64,000 nt of DNA from Persicaria tinctoria (lineage: Eukaryota > Streptophyta > Magnoliopsida > Caryophyllales > Polygonaceae): contig JBANSL010000003.1 in assembly GCA_037127255.1 (NCBI GenBank), positions 48,150,814-48,214,813 on the forward strand. The letters are read 5' to 3'. Under the pieces are notes generated by a model. That model was given only the letters and a program-made list of their open reading frames with translations, had not been told where the DNA came from and made no database searches. The position numbers and the translations under genes were made by a program. This document shows positions 1 through 11,909 of the stretch, in pieces; within the stretch, counting starts at the first letter, position 1, and the number at the start of each line of letters is the position of its first letter.

Positions 1-166
1 GACAAGGATATTGCCATCTGATAATTATTTTCAATTTTCAAGGTAAAAGGACGGAAATCGTTCGTCAAATTTTATATTACAGTCGGAATCCGCTAAACAA
101 GCTTTTGATTCGATTTAAATTTCCTTTTTTCCGAAAAATTAGGATTTGAAAATCCGAGCCTTTACA
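1..166 (-). repeat. LARD-1 3' LTR, terminal piece
   Basis: These bases match 8204-8369 essentially base for base and end in the same ...GCCTTTACA. The element runs on the minus strand, because its primer site lies beside the right-hand LTR, so this is the end of its 3' LTR (U3 start, TGTAAAGGC on the minus strand). The rest of this LTR lies left of the window. The two LTR pieces look nearly identical, which suggests a fairly recent insertion. Confidence 0.9.
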
Positions 167-178
167 TCATCCACCTCT
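167..178 (-). other. LARD-1 polypurine tract
   Basis: On the minus strand this reads AGAGGTGGATGA directly before the TG of the 3' LTR, the place where plus-strand DNA synthesis is primed. The same sequence, with small changes, abuts the left LTR of LARD-3 (40361-40372) and LARD-4 (55800-55811). Just upstream on the minus strand is a hairpin made of GTCTCG and CGAGAC (about 188-203). Confidence 0.7.
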
Positions 179-3100
179 AAAAACAAGTCTCGTCCCCGAG
201 ACTAAAATCATTTTAAATTAGGGGATGAAGTTTGAAATTGGTGAGTACAAAGATCATGTCATTGATCCCGTAAGTATCTCATAAGTGCCCCTATGAGATC
301 ATCACAGTACCGTTGTCGTGATCATAATATCCCCAATAGACCGTAGCAAGAATGTGATATGGGCCCCTACCACATCCTTACTCCGACTCCTCGGTCATAT
401 CATAACTCAAAATATCACAACGTCCTCTTTAAAACACCGTTCAAAACTTCAAGTTCGGCATTAGTCAAAAGCATTCCTAACCTCTTCATTCATCCTACCA
501 TCTACTTCTAAAGGCCAATCTCATATTCTCTTCCTAGGTTCTAAGACATAATCAATGTTCAACAGTTACAATTTCTATCATTTCCATCATCAAGCCTCGT
601 GTATATATATCGAATAACAATAGCACCTCACGTCTAATAGCATAACATAATCACCTCAAGAATAACCACATATCATAGAATATCTAGCATCGTATCATAT
701 ATGGTAGAATTTATCACATCATCTCACGGAAGTTACACACCATATCAATCATCTAAGCACGTTATATCAATCAGATAAGTACATCATACTCATTCTAACT
801 ACCAAGCGTCATCGCATTAGAGGCAAACAACTGCTTTCGTATAATAGCATTCCATCAAGTTCAGGGATAATTATGTTAGTACTACAGTTCCCTATTATCA
901 ACGGCAACACATCAGAGAATCAACATCGCCTATAGCATAGAATTCGCACAACATTCGGCCCCAAATAAAGTACATACTAGATCACTATCCCAGGAGAATC
1001 TGCCTTACACTACCAATCATGACGAGACACGACCACTACTCACCATCCCTTGCACTAAGATCGACTTCATTGTGGTCTACCAGCTCAATTCACTACCAGT
1101 TCTAGGCACCATTGTATTCCGCTCACATACAACCTTTCTAGCCTCATAACTATTCGCAATCAAGGCCGACTACCCAAACCAACTACTAGGTATCCCAAAT
1201 CCTATGTCATCAAGCCATCTAAGGGCCAATCCAATTTGACATCCCAATCTCAATTCTCACCTTCCACTCGACCATCTAAACTATTTTTCGGAGTTCTCAA
1301 TCACACGGTTTCCTGATTCGACAAGCTTAACAACTCGACCAACTACCAAGACTCCATATATAACACGTCCTTGCCCTAGGGTCCTTTATCAGTCCCATCT
1401 TTACCCTCTAATAGAAAATTCCGAGTCCTCAACTGAACCACTCTCACGATTGATCTAGACACTTCTTAAAAATCTCGCTTACTCTTACTAGCCTCTCAAG
1501 ACTTTGCCCGACCATCATCTCCTAAAAAGACATCTCGAATCACCTTGCTAACCTGATCATATTTCCCACGCCACTAACCAATCTCACTAACCATCCACCT
1601 CTAAGGACCCAACTCATGCTGACCATCTCACACATGACACTCCCGTCCAATTCTAACGCAGAATTTAACTAGTGGTACTCCCAACCATGAATCACCATGA
1701 CCCTCAAGCCGACCCCCACTCTAGATCCTCTTCCCAGCATACTCTACTTGGACTAGTTCCCTCAACTCCGCATGTTTCCCCAAATTGCCTCAAATCACGC
1801 TTCCTCAAAGTTCGAAATCTCTACCGCTTAAACCCTAATGTACCGATCATCATTTTCACCGAATTCGTATGACATGCTCGTCCGAATTTCCTAAGCACCG
1901 TAACTGCACCAACCTTCAAAAATCTCTTATCCTCTAGCGTCCTCAATACCTTCTGCTTTGCCTAGTTCCCAAATCCATGCTCATAATCTCCGTATCTCAA
2001 CCTTAAGCCCACAGTCTTACTAGGAATGTCAACTACATCCTTGCCTAACTACCAGCCTTTCCTCGAAGATTCATCTCACATCCTCAATTACCTCAATAGC
2101 CACAATGTTCACCACACATAAATCCCGATTCATTTCCTATCCCAAAATCCTTCAACAATGCATCTAGATATCTTTCACTCATAAATTCCCCAAGCATTAC
2201 CAATCCTACCTGTACAACCCTCAAATACCCATCACACGAACAACCCTGATATGAACAATCTAATATCCCCGATCGATAATTTCCTAAACGACCTCATACT
2301 ACTCTTCCTTGGCAATTCCTTAACCTCATCCCTTATCGAAATCTCTCCCACTCACAGCACACATCACCTAGTCCCAAATTCTACGATTCCTCAGACGTTC
2401 CTTAATCGATCATCCTCGACATCGCCCACGATCCGCTCATAGACTATCTAGACACCTTCCTTAGTACACCAATCCGTCTCACAAAACTCCCCTCAAGAAT
2501 CCCCTGATCAACTCCTAGCTCGCCCATCCACCTCTAGAACTACGCCAACTGCCTATACTCACACCCACTCGTAAGGTCACTCTCATGCAACTAGTCTAGA
2601 CCTCAACCGCTCACACCGTGCACCCACTACTTACCGACACTCCTATCTAGGACATCTCCCTCAAAATCTCAACATCCTAGCCCCACTCCCCACCTAAGAC
2701 CTACCTCGAAGCTCATCTATATTCACGAACCACTATCTTCGACACATCCCAACTCACTCGGCTCTACTCAAGCTGACGCATCATTCATGCACCCCATCTC
2801 ACACGACCAACGACCCAATCCGAAGACCTTAATCCACCTGCCACTTTCCAACCCGTCTCACTGAAGAATCTCACGACTCAAGCTCAAGAAGAAAGCACTC
2901 ACATACATATAACCCATAACCTACTCACTGGCAAGTCAGTATACCAAGCACCAAGGCACATCGTCATAGAAACAAGTTAGTCAGGCAATCATTGCTACCA
3001 ATATATTCAGCACATTCGTCATCACACATTCAATTATGTCAGTTCTAGGCCTATCACAAAACATCAATTCCGATTAGTATAGAAGAATCCACGATTTGAA

Positions 3101-5220
3101 TGAAGAACGTCCTTCCTTGAGTCATCTAAGAGAATCACTTACGCGGCTACCATCCTTCAAATGTGTTCGTCCTTGGTATACTTTTGGCGACGTCAGTCCT
3201 GTGGTCTATGGGTCATGGACCCATCACACTTCCGTTGTGCTGCTATGGTGCCACTTGGTCGTCGGTCCTTTCTTACATGTCGGCGCTCGTCGAAGGATTG
3301 CAAGGGTTAGAAGTTACGGAGATAGGAGAGAGACAAGGGCGGACGACACAACTTCCCTAAGAGTTCAGACATGGACCAGGACTAGGGACGACGAGACCAA
3401 GGAGAAGATCATAACCCGAGAGTTACAACGATGCCCTTAGGGTATTCCATGAAGTTATAATTGTGGTACGTAGACACATAATAGTCACGAATATCATCAC
3501 ATCATTACACACTAACATGCACCTATCTCAAGGAGTAGCGATCTATGCATTCATAACATGTTCATCTCATCCACTTTACACGTTCACAGAAGAAGCTAGT
3601 AACCTATCATTTCATTCATTAATCATGCTTGATATACTAAGAATATACATGCACGAACGGATATGGGACATGCGTGGCATAAGTTGCATTAGTTTTAATA
3701 ACATCAAAGGACATTATATACATGACTTATCACTCAGTTAGATACACATAAGCAGGTCGTAATATCATGGGGCCAAAGCAAGCACGCTAGGAACTACCTA
3801 TCACATTATATACATCCATATTCACATAGTATGACAAGGACGACACATGATCATACGAGGGCCTATAATTGAGACATAAGTCCTACATGATACTAGAAAT
3901 GTTCATTAAACATATACACAATCAACATGGTCTAATTAGATTAATTCAGCATGCTAGGACAATCATCTCATATATTAAACATACATGATACAACGAGAGT
4001 TGACCACACTACCATGGGCCTAATTCATGGAAAGACAATAATCATGGAAGTTCCATACATATGACACATACATCTCATCATAAGAGAAACCGTGCAAGAT
4101 ATGAGGCAAGTCATGCTGAAATACATCAATATACTATGTCATGAAACCACCAGAATGACTGCTACTATAACCGACAAAATTATCCAAGGCCATTCACCGA
4201 CTCATCACCCCATTTCCCCGTGAGGCGCTAGTATGACTCGCTGGGTTAGGACATTTACGCTGTTTCCGAGAGGTGAGGGTAGAACTCGTGTTTAGACTCT
4301 TGTGGCAAGAAGACATGGTCGACCATTACGAGGATCGAAAGGGATGACTCCATAAGACAACTCACTTCTATCTCAAAACGATTTAAATCCTCACTCCCAC
4401 TAACACACTCAAGTAACCCTCACATCCAACACGATTTCCGAAGGTATTTAGTTGACCGACCCAAATTTCCCGTGAAAGACCCCAACCATAGGTACGAGAC
4501 TCGATAGAAGCATCGATGGTGGGATACGAAACAAGACTTTAAATAGGGAGAGCGGATGCTTCTCGACCCTTTCTAACATGCCTAGATGTTTTGGTGGGGC
4601 GGATGACAGAGTCAGAACCATCAGGGGGTTTGAATTATGAAAGGGCTATTTCGACAAAACGGGAATTCTGATTACATAAGAACAAGGTTTTCTCCCACTA
4701 TCCCGTTTGCACAGTTATTCAACACATCATTCAATTCAAGGCAACTAATTAGTTCGCTATCCTAAGCACAATAGAACACTCATCACGGAAGCAATCAACA
4801 AGATTAATATGATCCTCTTCGAGGAGGATCGCCCTCGGGTCCAATTGCATATATGTACATATATAAACGTAAGCATAGAGACGATCTATGCCGTCCTTCG
4901 AGGGACGGCTGACCGGAGGGGCAAAACCTCACGGCCTCCTAACTCAACACTCCAACCTCCGTGGTGTTCCTTAGAGTCTTCTAGGCCCATCTGTAAATAA
5001 AAGCTAGTATTTTGCCTACCGTTCCCCGAATTCTACATCCATAAGGGATGTCTACCGCCTGGGTCTCTACCCACGAGATTATTTCCCCTTTATTCATTTT
5101 AGGTTTTAAGTCCAATTAAATGCATTTTGCCCTTTATAAAATACTTTCCAAAACCATTTGAAAACATTGGGCGATTTTCAAAACCTCTTCAACCTATTGT
5201 ACTCGGATTGCAAAACCTCA

Positions 5221-5232
5221 GCTCTGATACCA
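5221..5232 (-). other. LARD-1 primer binding site, tRNA-iMet type
   Basis: The minus strand reads TGGTATCAGAGC, the standard plant primer site complementary to the 3' end of initiator methionine tRNA. It lies four bases from the end of the right-hand LTR, which makes that the 5' LTR and sets the element on the minus strand. Confidence 0.88.
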
Positions 5233-5236
5233 CCTT

Positions 5237-8200
5237 TGTAACGGCCCAGGATTATGATTCCCGAGTTACGTTTCGAGGGATGAAACCCCTCGTTGGGATC
5301 TTGCGCCCCGAGTACAGGTTGAAGGTTTGAAATCGAAGATGTGTAGTTTAAAGTGGGATTTCGCACCCAAATCCGGAAGGTCCGTTGGAGACCCCGAGGT
5401 AAACCCCTGTACCTGTCCTAAGTCTACAACGCGGGAAATCTTTTATCATGCAAAGGGCATAAGTTCTGAAAGTGATACAACCAGTGCCACGGCAGAGCCG
5501 GGTCAAAACAGAGTATAATTAGGGAGAAATCCCAAAAGCGTGAATCTGGTGAAGTCGGGTTTTAACCACTCACTCTCCGCCATATGAATAGACCCCGTCA
5601 TAACAGCACAAAATCAAGCAGTATATCGGGTACCTGAAACTATACCACCAAGTCAGGCCAAGAGTCCGCCCGCGGGTCCTCTGACCGCGCTGAGGACATA
5701 TAATACGCCTATACCTAGAATAAAGATGCCTTCATGCAGTACTGAAATATTAACCACACTATCATGTTCCTAACTCATATGTGCGGAATATTAAGTAAGG
5801 CCTTAACAAAGAATACCAAGTGGTATATCCCTCTTCTACCACCACCCCTCTTCCAGACAAGGTGGAGACTGGCCAGTTCGATGCTATAATCATATCAAAT
5901 CTCATCATCATATCATATCTCATCATCATATCATATCTCATGCCCATCTCGTATCTCGTGATATATATAAATGACTCGAGGAGGACAACACCCGATGAAG
6001 CTGGGCTGCCCTATGACCCTAGCAAGGACTCTAAGACTCACAGATAACGGCCGTTCTGTATTCAAACGCATACAGAGTAAGGATGCTCATTCGTAAATGC
6101 AATTCCTAAGCATGATACTACATGACATGCTCTTATGCATATGCAACACCTACATACTATATGACACATCAGGCAGGAGGTACTGGTTACTGAGTAAGCC
6201 CCGGAGGTACTTACCTGGCTAGCAGATCGGCAATAGAAGAATCCAGCACACAGTAGTCACAATCACAGAGTATCACCTAGTACGTAATGGAATATACATA
6301 AGTCTACATCCAACTATTTAGCACTCAAGCACACCTCAATCAACAGAACAAGTAACATATTATGAAAGTCCTTTTAACGCATCATCCGCTCCCCAAGACC
6401 ACATCGTTCTCCATAAATCATTCAACCAATTCCGCATGTTCGTATACATCAATTCCGGATATACCTCAACGGTTCATCAAAATCATAAGACATAATTTGT
6501 GTGATATAAAATCCTACTAGATCGTCATAATTATCCAACATTTAATCTCATATAATAATTCATCACAAGTCATGCTATTAGTCATACATATCATACTGTT
6601 AGTCAAACGATCATAATATCATGCTAGTTAGTCATCAAATAAGTCTTATTCCCAAGTTAGTTTCAAAACCGTTTCAAATCCCAGTTAAATAGTTATATAT
6701 TCCGTCCCTTGAAAATACTCGCTAAATTCCCTTTTAAATTTATTTATTAGATTAACTTCCAACCTTGAAATTATTTTCCAAATTCTTTATAAATCTTTAA
6801 GTCCCAATAATATATTTTAAATCTCAAATAGTATTACATATATTTTAAATACCATTTACTTAACACATTTATAAATTATTTCCAAATCCCGATCATTTTT
6901 ATTTAACAAATCAACCCTTATAATTCTCCCAAAATATAATAATTTATCTTTTAAATCCTCAAATACTATTATAATATATTTTAATTACCGTTAATTAGTT
7001 AAATAATAAACGGATAACCCGAACCGAACCGAACCAAACCCGCTAATTAATCCCAACCCGGTTAACTTATTAAAACAAAATCTGTAAAGGCAAGGGCCCA
7101 CATGAGCCACGTTGGCATCACCTTCCCCAATTTCAAAAGGAAGAAATCCCGCCGGCGCCATGGCTTGCTCGACGCCGGACTCGCCCTCGCCGGCGATTTA
7201 AGCTCTTCCTCCGGGCCTCCGTCTCCGGCGACGTCCTGTGCCGAGCTCTGCCGCGCCTCAGCCTCCTGCTCACAGCTCCCTCGCTGCTCTCGCCTCAGCT
7301 CACCCGTGCTCTGCTCAGCACGCTCTTTCGCCCGTCGATGCTCGTCTCGCACTCTCGACCGCGCTCTCGACCTTGCCGGAGCTCTCGAACTTCACCCGAC
7401 ACCCCACACTCAGCTCACGCACACTCGACACTTGCCCACAACCCGACCCAAGTCAGAAACGAATCGAAACAGAGGAAGGAAAAGATTGAACTCACCGAGG
7501 GAGTTCGCGACTTCGGAGCTCTCGATCAGAGGTATGAGCATCGTCGGAGGCTCGCGATGGCTCGTCGGATCTGCGTTGGACATGGGTGAGCGTGATGGTG
7601 AAGTCCGAGAGTGGTTTCGATTGAAGACGGAATAGAAACGCTTACCGGAACTTGGCTCGCGATCGAACATGGTAAAGAAGAGAGTGGGGTTGCGGTGGCT
7701 CTCGTGGCGGCTCCGGTGGTGGCTCCTCTGCGGGGTGTGGATCCAAGGGATGTTGCGGCTGCTGCTGGTGGCTTCGAGGAGGGTCGAAGGTGCTGCCGTG
7801 GTTTCTGCGCTCTCGAGGAAGGAGGAGGACGAGGGAGTGAAGAAGGATCGCGGTGGTGTTGTGTGAAGAGAGGCGGGAGGTGACAGTGATGGTGGTGATG
7901 AGGTACGTTGAAATGGTGATGGAGAGTGTGAATGTGATGGAGATGATATAAAGAGGGCGGAGTAGTGATGGTGATGGAGGGATGGCGTACAGCAAAAGAG
8001 GAACAGAGTAGTTGGTTGTGGGTTGCAGAGGAGTAGGGGAGGGGCTGAACTGGCGGAGGATTTGACTGATATTAATTAAGACATCAGTCAAATTGAATAC
8101 CCGGTAATAAATCCCGAATACGTGAATTTCGAATCCCGAAATTAGTTTCTAAATGTTAGTTTCCCAGAATCCCGCTTTCTCGATCAATGAGATTTTAAAA

Positions 8201-8369
8201 ATTGACAAGGATATTGCCATCTGATAATTATTTTCAATTTTCAAGGTAAAAGGACGGAAATCGTTCGTCAAATTTTATATTACAGTCGGAATCCGCTAAA
8301 CAAGCTTTTGATTCGATTTAAATTTCCTTTTTTCCGAAAAATTAGGATTTGAAAATCCGAGCCTTTACA
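5237..8369 (-). repeat. LARD-1 5' LTR, complete
   Basis: This 3.13 kb LTR begins TGTAACGGCC and ends GCCTTTACA on the plus strand, giving TG...CA ends with a short TGTAA/TTACA inverted repeat. It has three zones: a conserved block with short hairpins at the primer-site end (5237-6100), an AT-rich middle (6250-7080), and a GC-rich, gene-like block (7100-8040) rich in CGG and CTC triplets. Reading frames in the GC-rich block (for example 7102-7635 on the plus strand) are not kept open in the other copies. The sequence after the LTR begins AACTC, the expected place for a target duplication, but the left flank is outside the window. Confidence 0.88.
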
Positions 8370-9991
8370 AACTCGATCCTTAACCCAAAATCATAGGAAG
8401 CTATTAGTGGCTCAAACTTTAACTAAACTCAACTTGACTTTTCTTTAAAATGAAGGTTTTACAAGCAATATATAGGATGAAAATAGAAGCCCCAATCATC
8501 TCTAAGCGATGTGGATAGAAATAAAAGCATGGAAAAAACGTCTAGATTGGAGCTGCTGAAAAGAACGTCCAATTTTTACATAATCAATTTATTTTGGTCA
8601 GCTAATTGATATATTCTTTAATATATCCATGTATCATCTTAATTATGTCAACTTATTCTTATTTACATACTTAATATAATAATATTGCCTTCTTGTAGAA
8701 TTCTATTATAATTTATCTATATAGTTGTATATTTATATAATAGGTTAAACTAGTTCTAGTGTTTTAAGCAATGGGATTAATTTAAAACTATTTTTCCATA
8801 AAGTTACATCATATATTAACGAATAACTATTTAAGAGAATCATTTTATTTATTTATTTATGTAATTAACATTTATCTATATAATATATTAAAACTTAAGC
8901 ATTTTTGCCACATGTCACAACCTTAGAAAAAGATATTTATAGAAATTAAATTATTGCAGAATCAATTTATTTTGGTGCGGTAATTAATATATCCATGTAT
9001 CATCTTAATTATGTCAACTTAGTCTTATTCTTATTATTCAATACTCATCATTCACAAAGCTTGAACAATGTCGATAATCTCCACCGCTTGAAAATATGCA
9101 CACAACAAAATCATAAGGGCTTTACAGGGTTATGATGAGGCTAAGGCGGAAACAGTTGGGCATGAAAAATTTCAGCCCATGTGGCGCTAAAATCCGGGAA
9201 AAGGGATCATTCGAGAACAACCGGAAAAACACACTTTCAAAGAATCAAACTCATAACAATCCACCAAACAAACTTCATCACAACAACATACTTTTTCATG
9301 TTCAACTTTGTCAACCACATAAAAAAAATTCTTTCCCTTTTTCAATCTTTTTCTTAACTCGCTAACCTCGACACCGTTTTACACGAATACAAACATTTGT
9401 GATGAATGCACTTGGTTACAAAGTGCCTCGGCCTCCTCGCCTTGAACTTCTTCCTACTTCTGTGAATTTTATTCTTCACAACCAGGATCGGTTACAAACC
9501 GTATTTTTTTTCTTTTCTTGACTTTTGCACAAGAGTGAATTTTATTCTCCTCTTATCCCAAGGTTTTTTTTTCCGTCACAATCAAGGAAAATCACCCCAC
9601 ACTTGAAGCACATCCACACAATAAAATACACCACCATGACCCAAAATCCTAGATTGGGTAAAGGACAATAGCGGGCTATGAAAATCTTGTGGAGTTACCA
9701 AAGAAACAGGCTCAGAAGGCTTCAAGCAGATGATCAAATACAAGGGTAGTTAAGGATAAATGGGTTAACAAAAGTGTCTCAATCACATTTCAATTGTGCA
9801 CATAAACCAAATAATGCGGTCTTAACCATAAAATTAAGCTCGAGTATCCAAGTATGACGCGAGAAACATACATAATCAAGCAAGAGGGTAAACAATATAG
9901 CTAGTCAAACAAGGAAATGGTTGAATGCTCAAGTAATCATCAAATATTCAAAAATAAGGATGGGCCAAATAGACACAAAAACCGCAAAATT
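8370..9991 (-). mobile_element. Athila-A 3' non-coding remnant and AT-rich flank
   Basis: Read on the minus strand, about 9050-9991 looks like the long non-coding 3' region of an Athila-type Ty3/gypsy element, including AAGTGTGGGGTGATTTT near 9580-9600. It lines up with the sequence right of the CACTA insertion (from 19809) as one interrupted region. I found no 3' LTR matching the sequence at 23980. The part from 8370 to 9050 is AT-rich, holds a direct repeat (8581-8665 and 8960-9035), and I see no gene in it. Confidence 0.45.
8581..8665 (+). repeat. Direct repeat, copy 1 (copy 2 at 8960-9035)
   Basis: Both copies start AATCAATTTATTTTGGT, continue through ATATATCCATGTATCATC and AATTATGTCAACTTA, and lie about 375 bases apart. 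Copy 1 has a short insertion before ATATATCC. The cause is unclear: a local duplication, or the ends of a small decayed element. Confidence 0.6.
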
Positions 9992-11247
9992 CACTACTAG
10001 AAAACTTCAATTAGACATATGTTGTCAATAGTTGTCTTTCAAAAAAAATTCCGATCTCTTTGTGCGTGTAGTAAAAGATCCAAACTTTCACATCGTTATA
10101 AACAAATGTCTTTTCTTAATTATAACCCCTAAATTTTGGTTATGACATATTCACTTGTTGATGAATATCCATGATTTATCATTTGAAAACATGTGAAGAT
10201 GTCCTCCTAAAGCAAAAATGTGACATTTACATCATTATTTATAAAATAGGTAATGTCTTAAGACAAAATAGACAACAATTTTTGTTTTAGTTATCATGTT
10301 TATAATCACCTCCGATATGTAATTTATGATTTTATATTGTTTTAATTTAAAGGACCATATGAAATATAGGCATAACTGGTGTATTTCCATATTATCGACA
10401 TCACATTCAGAGTATTCATTATTCTCTATATATTAATTTGATGTTCATTATATGTGATATTATATTATTCTAAAATAATACTCCCTCCGTTCGGCAAAAC
10501 ATGTCATTTTAGGGTGTTAGTTTTGTTCAAAAAAACTTGTCATTCTAGGTATTTTGCCCTTCACTTTACAAAAATGCCCTTGATATCACTAGTACAAAAG
10601 TACTCATTAAGAGCGGTTTTTTATAGGGAAGGACAACGCTTATTGATGTGATGTTAATCAAAGCGCTATTAGTACCGGTAAGAGCAGAAAATCAAAAGCG
10701 CTGTTAAAATGGGAAGGACAGCGATTTTTAGTGAAAAGCGCTGTTAAACTTGTTTTTTTATTTTTTTAAAAAAAAAATATAGAAGACAGCGGTTTTCTAA
10801 AAAACCGCTGTTATAATTACAAGGATAGCGGTTTTTTTGTAAAAAAACGCTATCATTTTTCTTTTCTTTTTTTAATTAATTTTTCGCTAACAGACATCGG
10901 TTTTTCTAAAAAACCGCTGTCTATGCATAATTTTTTTTTTCCCACCAGCTAAAATTAATATATGAATCCATAAATCCCTGTTAATAATGTGAACAATCGA
11001 CCATATCCAGATTCAAAAGCACAAATTAACCAACAATATCATTTCACACACAGAGTACCAAATACTTGAATTGTCATAACAATGTCAAAAATATTAAATT
11101 CATGCATCAAAATGAAAACGAAATGTCTAATATGTTTAAGTACAAAAAAGTATTTCCTAGATAATCAAACTAATTTCTCGATAATCAAAATGATTCCCAT
11201 CTACCCTACCCACGAGTCGCTTCCTACTATCGTTAGTCGAAACAGAC

Positions 11248-11547
11248 CTAAATATTCACATTCAGTCGAAGAAACGGTTCCAGAAATTCAAGCCATTCTT
11301 CCTTTACCTCATTGATTTGACCTTCTGTAAATGAGGAGCCTGGACTTGGAAAGTACTACAAAAGAGTTTGTTAAACCAAAATCAGTCAGTTTATATTCAT
11401 GCATTTAATATTTAATATATAAAGAGAAGAACGCTAAACATTTAGACATACCGATTCGGGGATAAAGTCGGCACATTGTTCTATGATGTCTCTCATGTAT
11501 CGACATATGTAAAACCCACATTGCTCATCATTTGGTTGAAGAGGACA
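11248..11547 (-). pseudogene. Ulp1-like cysteine protease C-terminus, two exons
   Basis: Two exons can be read on the minus strand. Exon one (11452-11547) follows an AG and encodes 32 residues including NDEQCGFYICRYMRD, with the Q-C-G signature around the nucleophilic cysteine of Ulp1/SENP (C48) proteases, and ends at GTATGT. Exon two (11248-11355) continues in phase zero with INEVKEEWLEFL and ends at TAG. The pair matches the C-terminal end of the Ulp1-like domain found in many plant CACTA and Mutator-like element proteins. The catalytic histidine and aspartate lie upstream and I could not find them, so this is a fragment. It is probably the element's own decayed gene rather than a host capture. 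Both exons are free of stops. Confidence 0.6.
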
Positions 11548-11847
11548 CTAGTTAGAAAAAAATAAGAGTTGAGCATCGTATTGGAGATCATTTCATCATT
11601 ATATACATACAACAAAAATAAATGAATGAATGCAACTTATATTATACATAAAAATGCAATATTTAAATAAGGATATAAATGATATTATTGAACAAAAGAG
11701 AGTTGTATTACAGAATGACATTAATTGCACAGGAAAAATCAAGTCTCCAACAAACATGGAGAAATTCAAATATGTCTATGCTACCTGTATGACGTACAAA
11801 TGCAGAGAATAAAGAAATTATATAAGGATTGACAATGCTAACCTTGA

Positions 11848-11908
11848 TTTTTTTCCAGCAAGGTTTTGGTGGTCGTTCAGTTTTCCCCATTTTATGAAAA
11901 TCACACAA
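11848..11908 (-). pseudogene. Possible short exon upstream of the Ulp1-like exons
   Basis: On the minus strand a short open stretch reads ALCDFHKM-like then MGKTERPPKPCWKKIK and meets GTTAGC, a possible splice donor. It lies 300 bases upstream of the Ulp1-like exons in the same direction and may belong to the same gene. I do not recognise the peptide and it may be chance. Confidence 0.25.
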
Positions 11909-11909
11909 T

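Larger units (their letters stand above)
167..5236 (-). mobile_element. LARD-1 internal domain, non-coding
   Basis: This is the 5.07 kb interior between the two LTRs of LARD-1. Neither strand has a reading frame above about 115 codons and I recognise no gag, protease, reverse transcriptase or integrase motif. The minus strand starts with a tRNA-iMet primer site (5221-5232) and ends with a purine-rich tract (167-178). Several blocks are shared with the interiors of LARD-3 and LARD-4, for example around 4900-5090 (compare 45110-45280 and 60880-60990) and 4210-4330 (compare 44410-44530). A long LTR element with a conserved but non-coding interior fits the LARD class (large retrotransposon derivative). 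The alternative is an old Ty3/gypsy element decayed past recognition, but sharing between copies argues that the non-coding form itself was amplified. Confidence 0.75.

Noticed and set aside
3096..3440. 114-codon frame in the LARD-1 interior as a gag remnant
   Set aside because: No gag, zinc-knuckle or pol motif, wrong strand for the element, and not open in LARD-3.
5221..5232. Part of a tRNA gene (GCTCTGATACCA)
   Set aside because: Only 12 bases match and they sit at the primer-site position of the LTR element. I found no complete tRNA, rRNA or other RNA gene in the window.
5178..5366. Peptide NLQPVLGAQDPNEGFHPSK, also seen near 24590-24800
   Set aside because: It is a chance frame across the conserved LTR end and is broken by stops in other copies.
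5762..6047. Repetitive MMRYD/SYLIII frames
   Set aside because: They come from a short ATCATATCTCATC simple repeat in the LTR.
7102..7635. 177-codon GC-rich open frame that looks like a host gene start
   Set aside because: It lies inside the LARD-1 LTR; the equivalent frame is broken in the other copies, and overlapping frames are open on both strands, as expected of GC-rich DNA.
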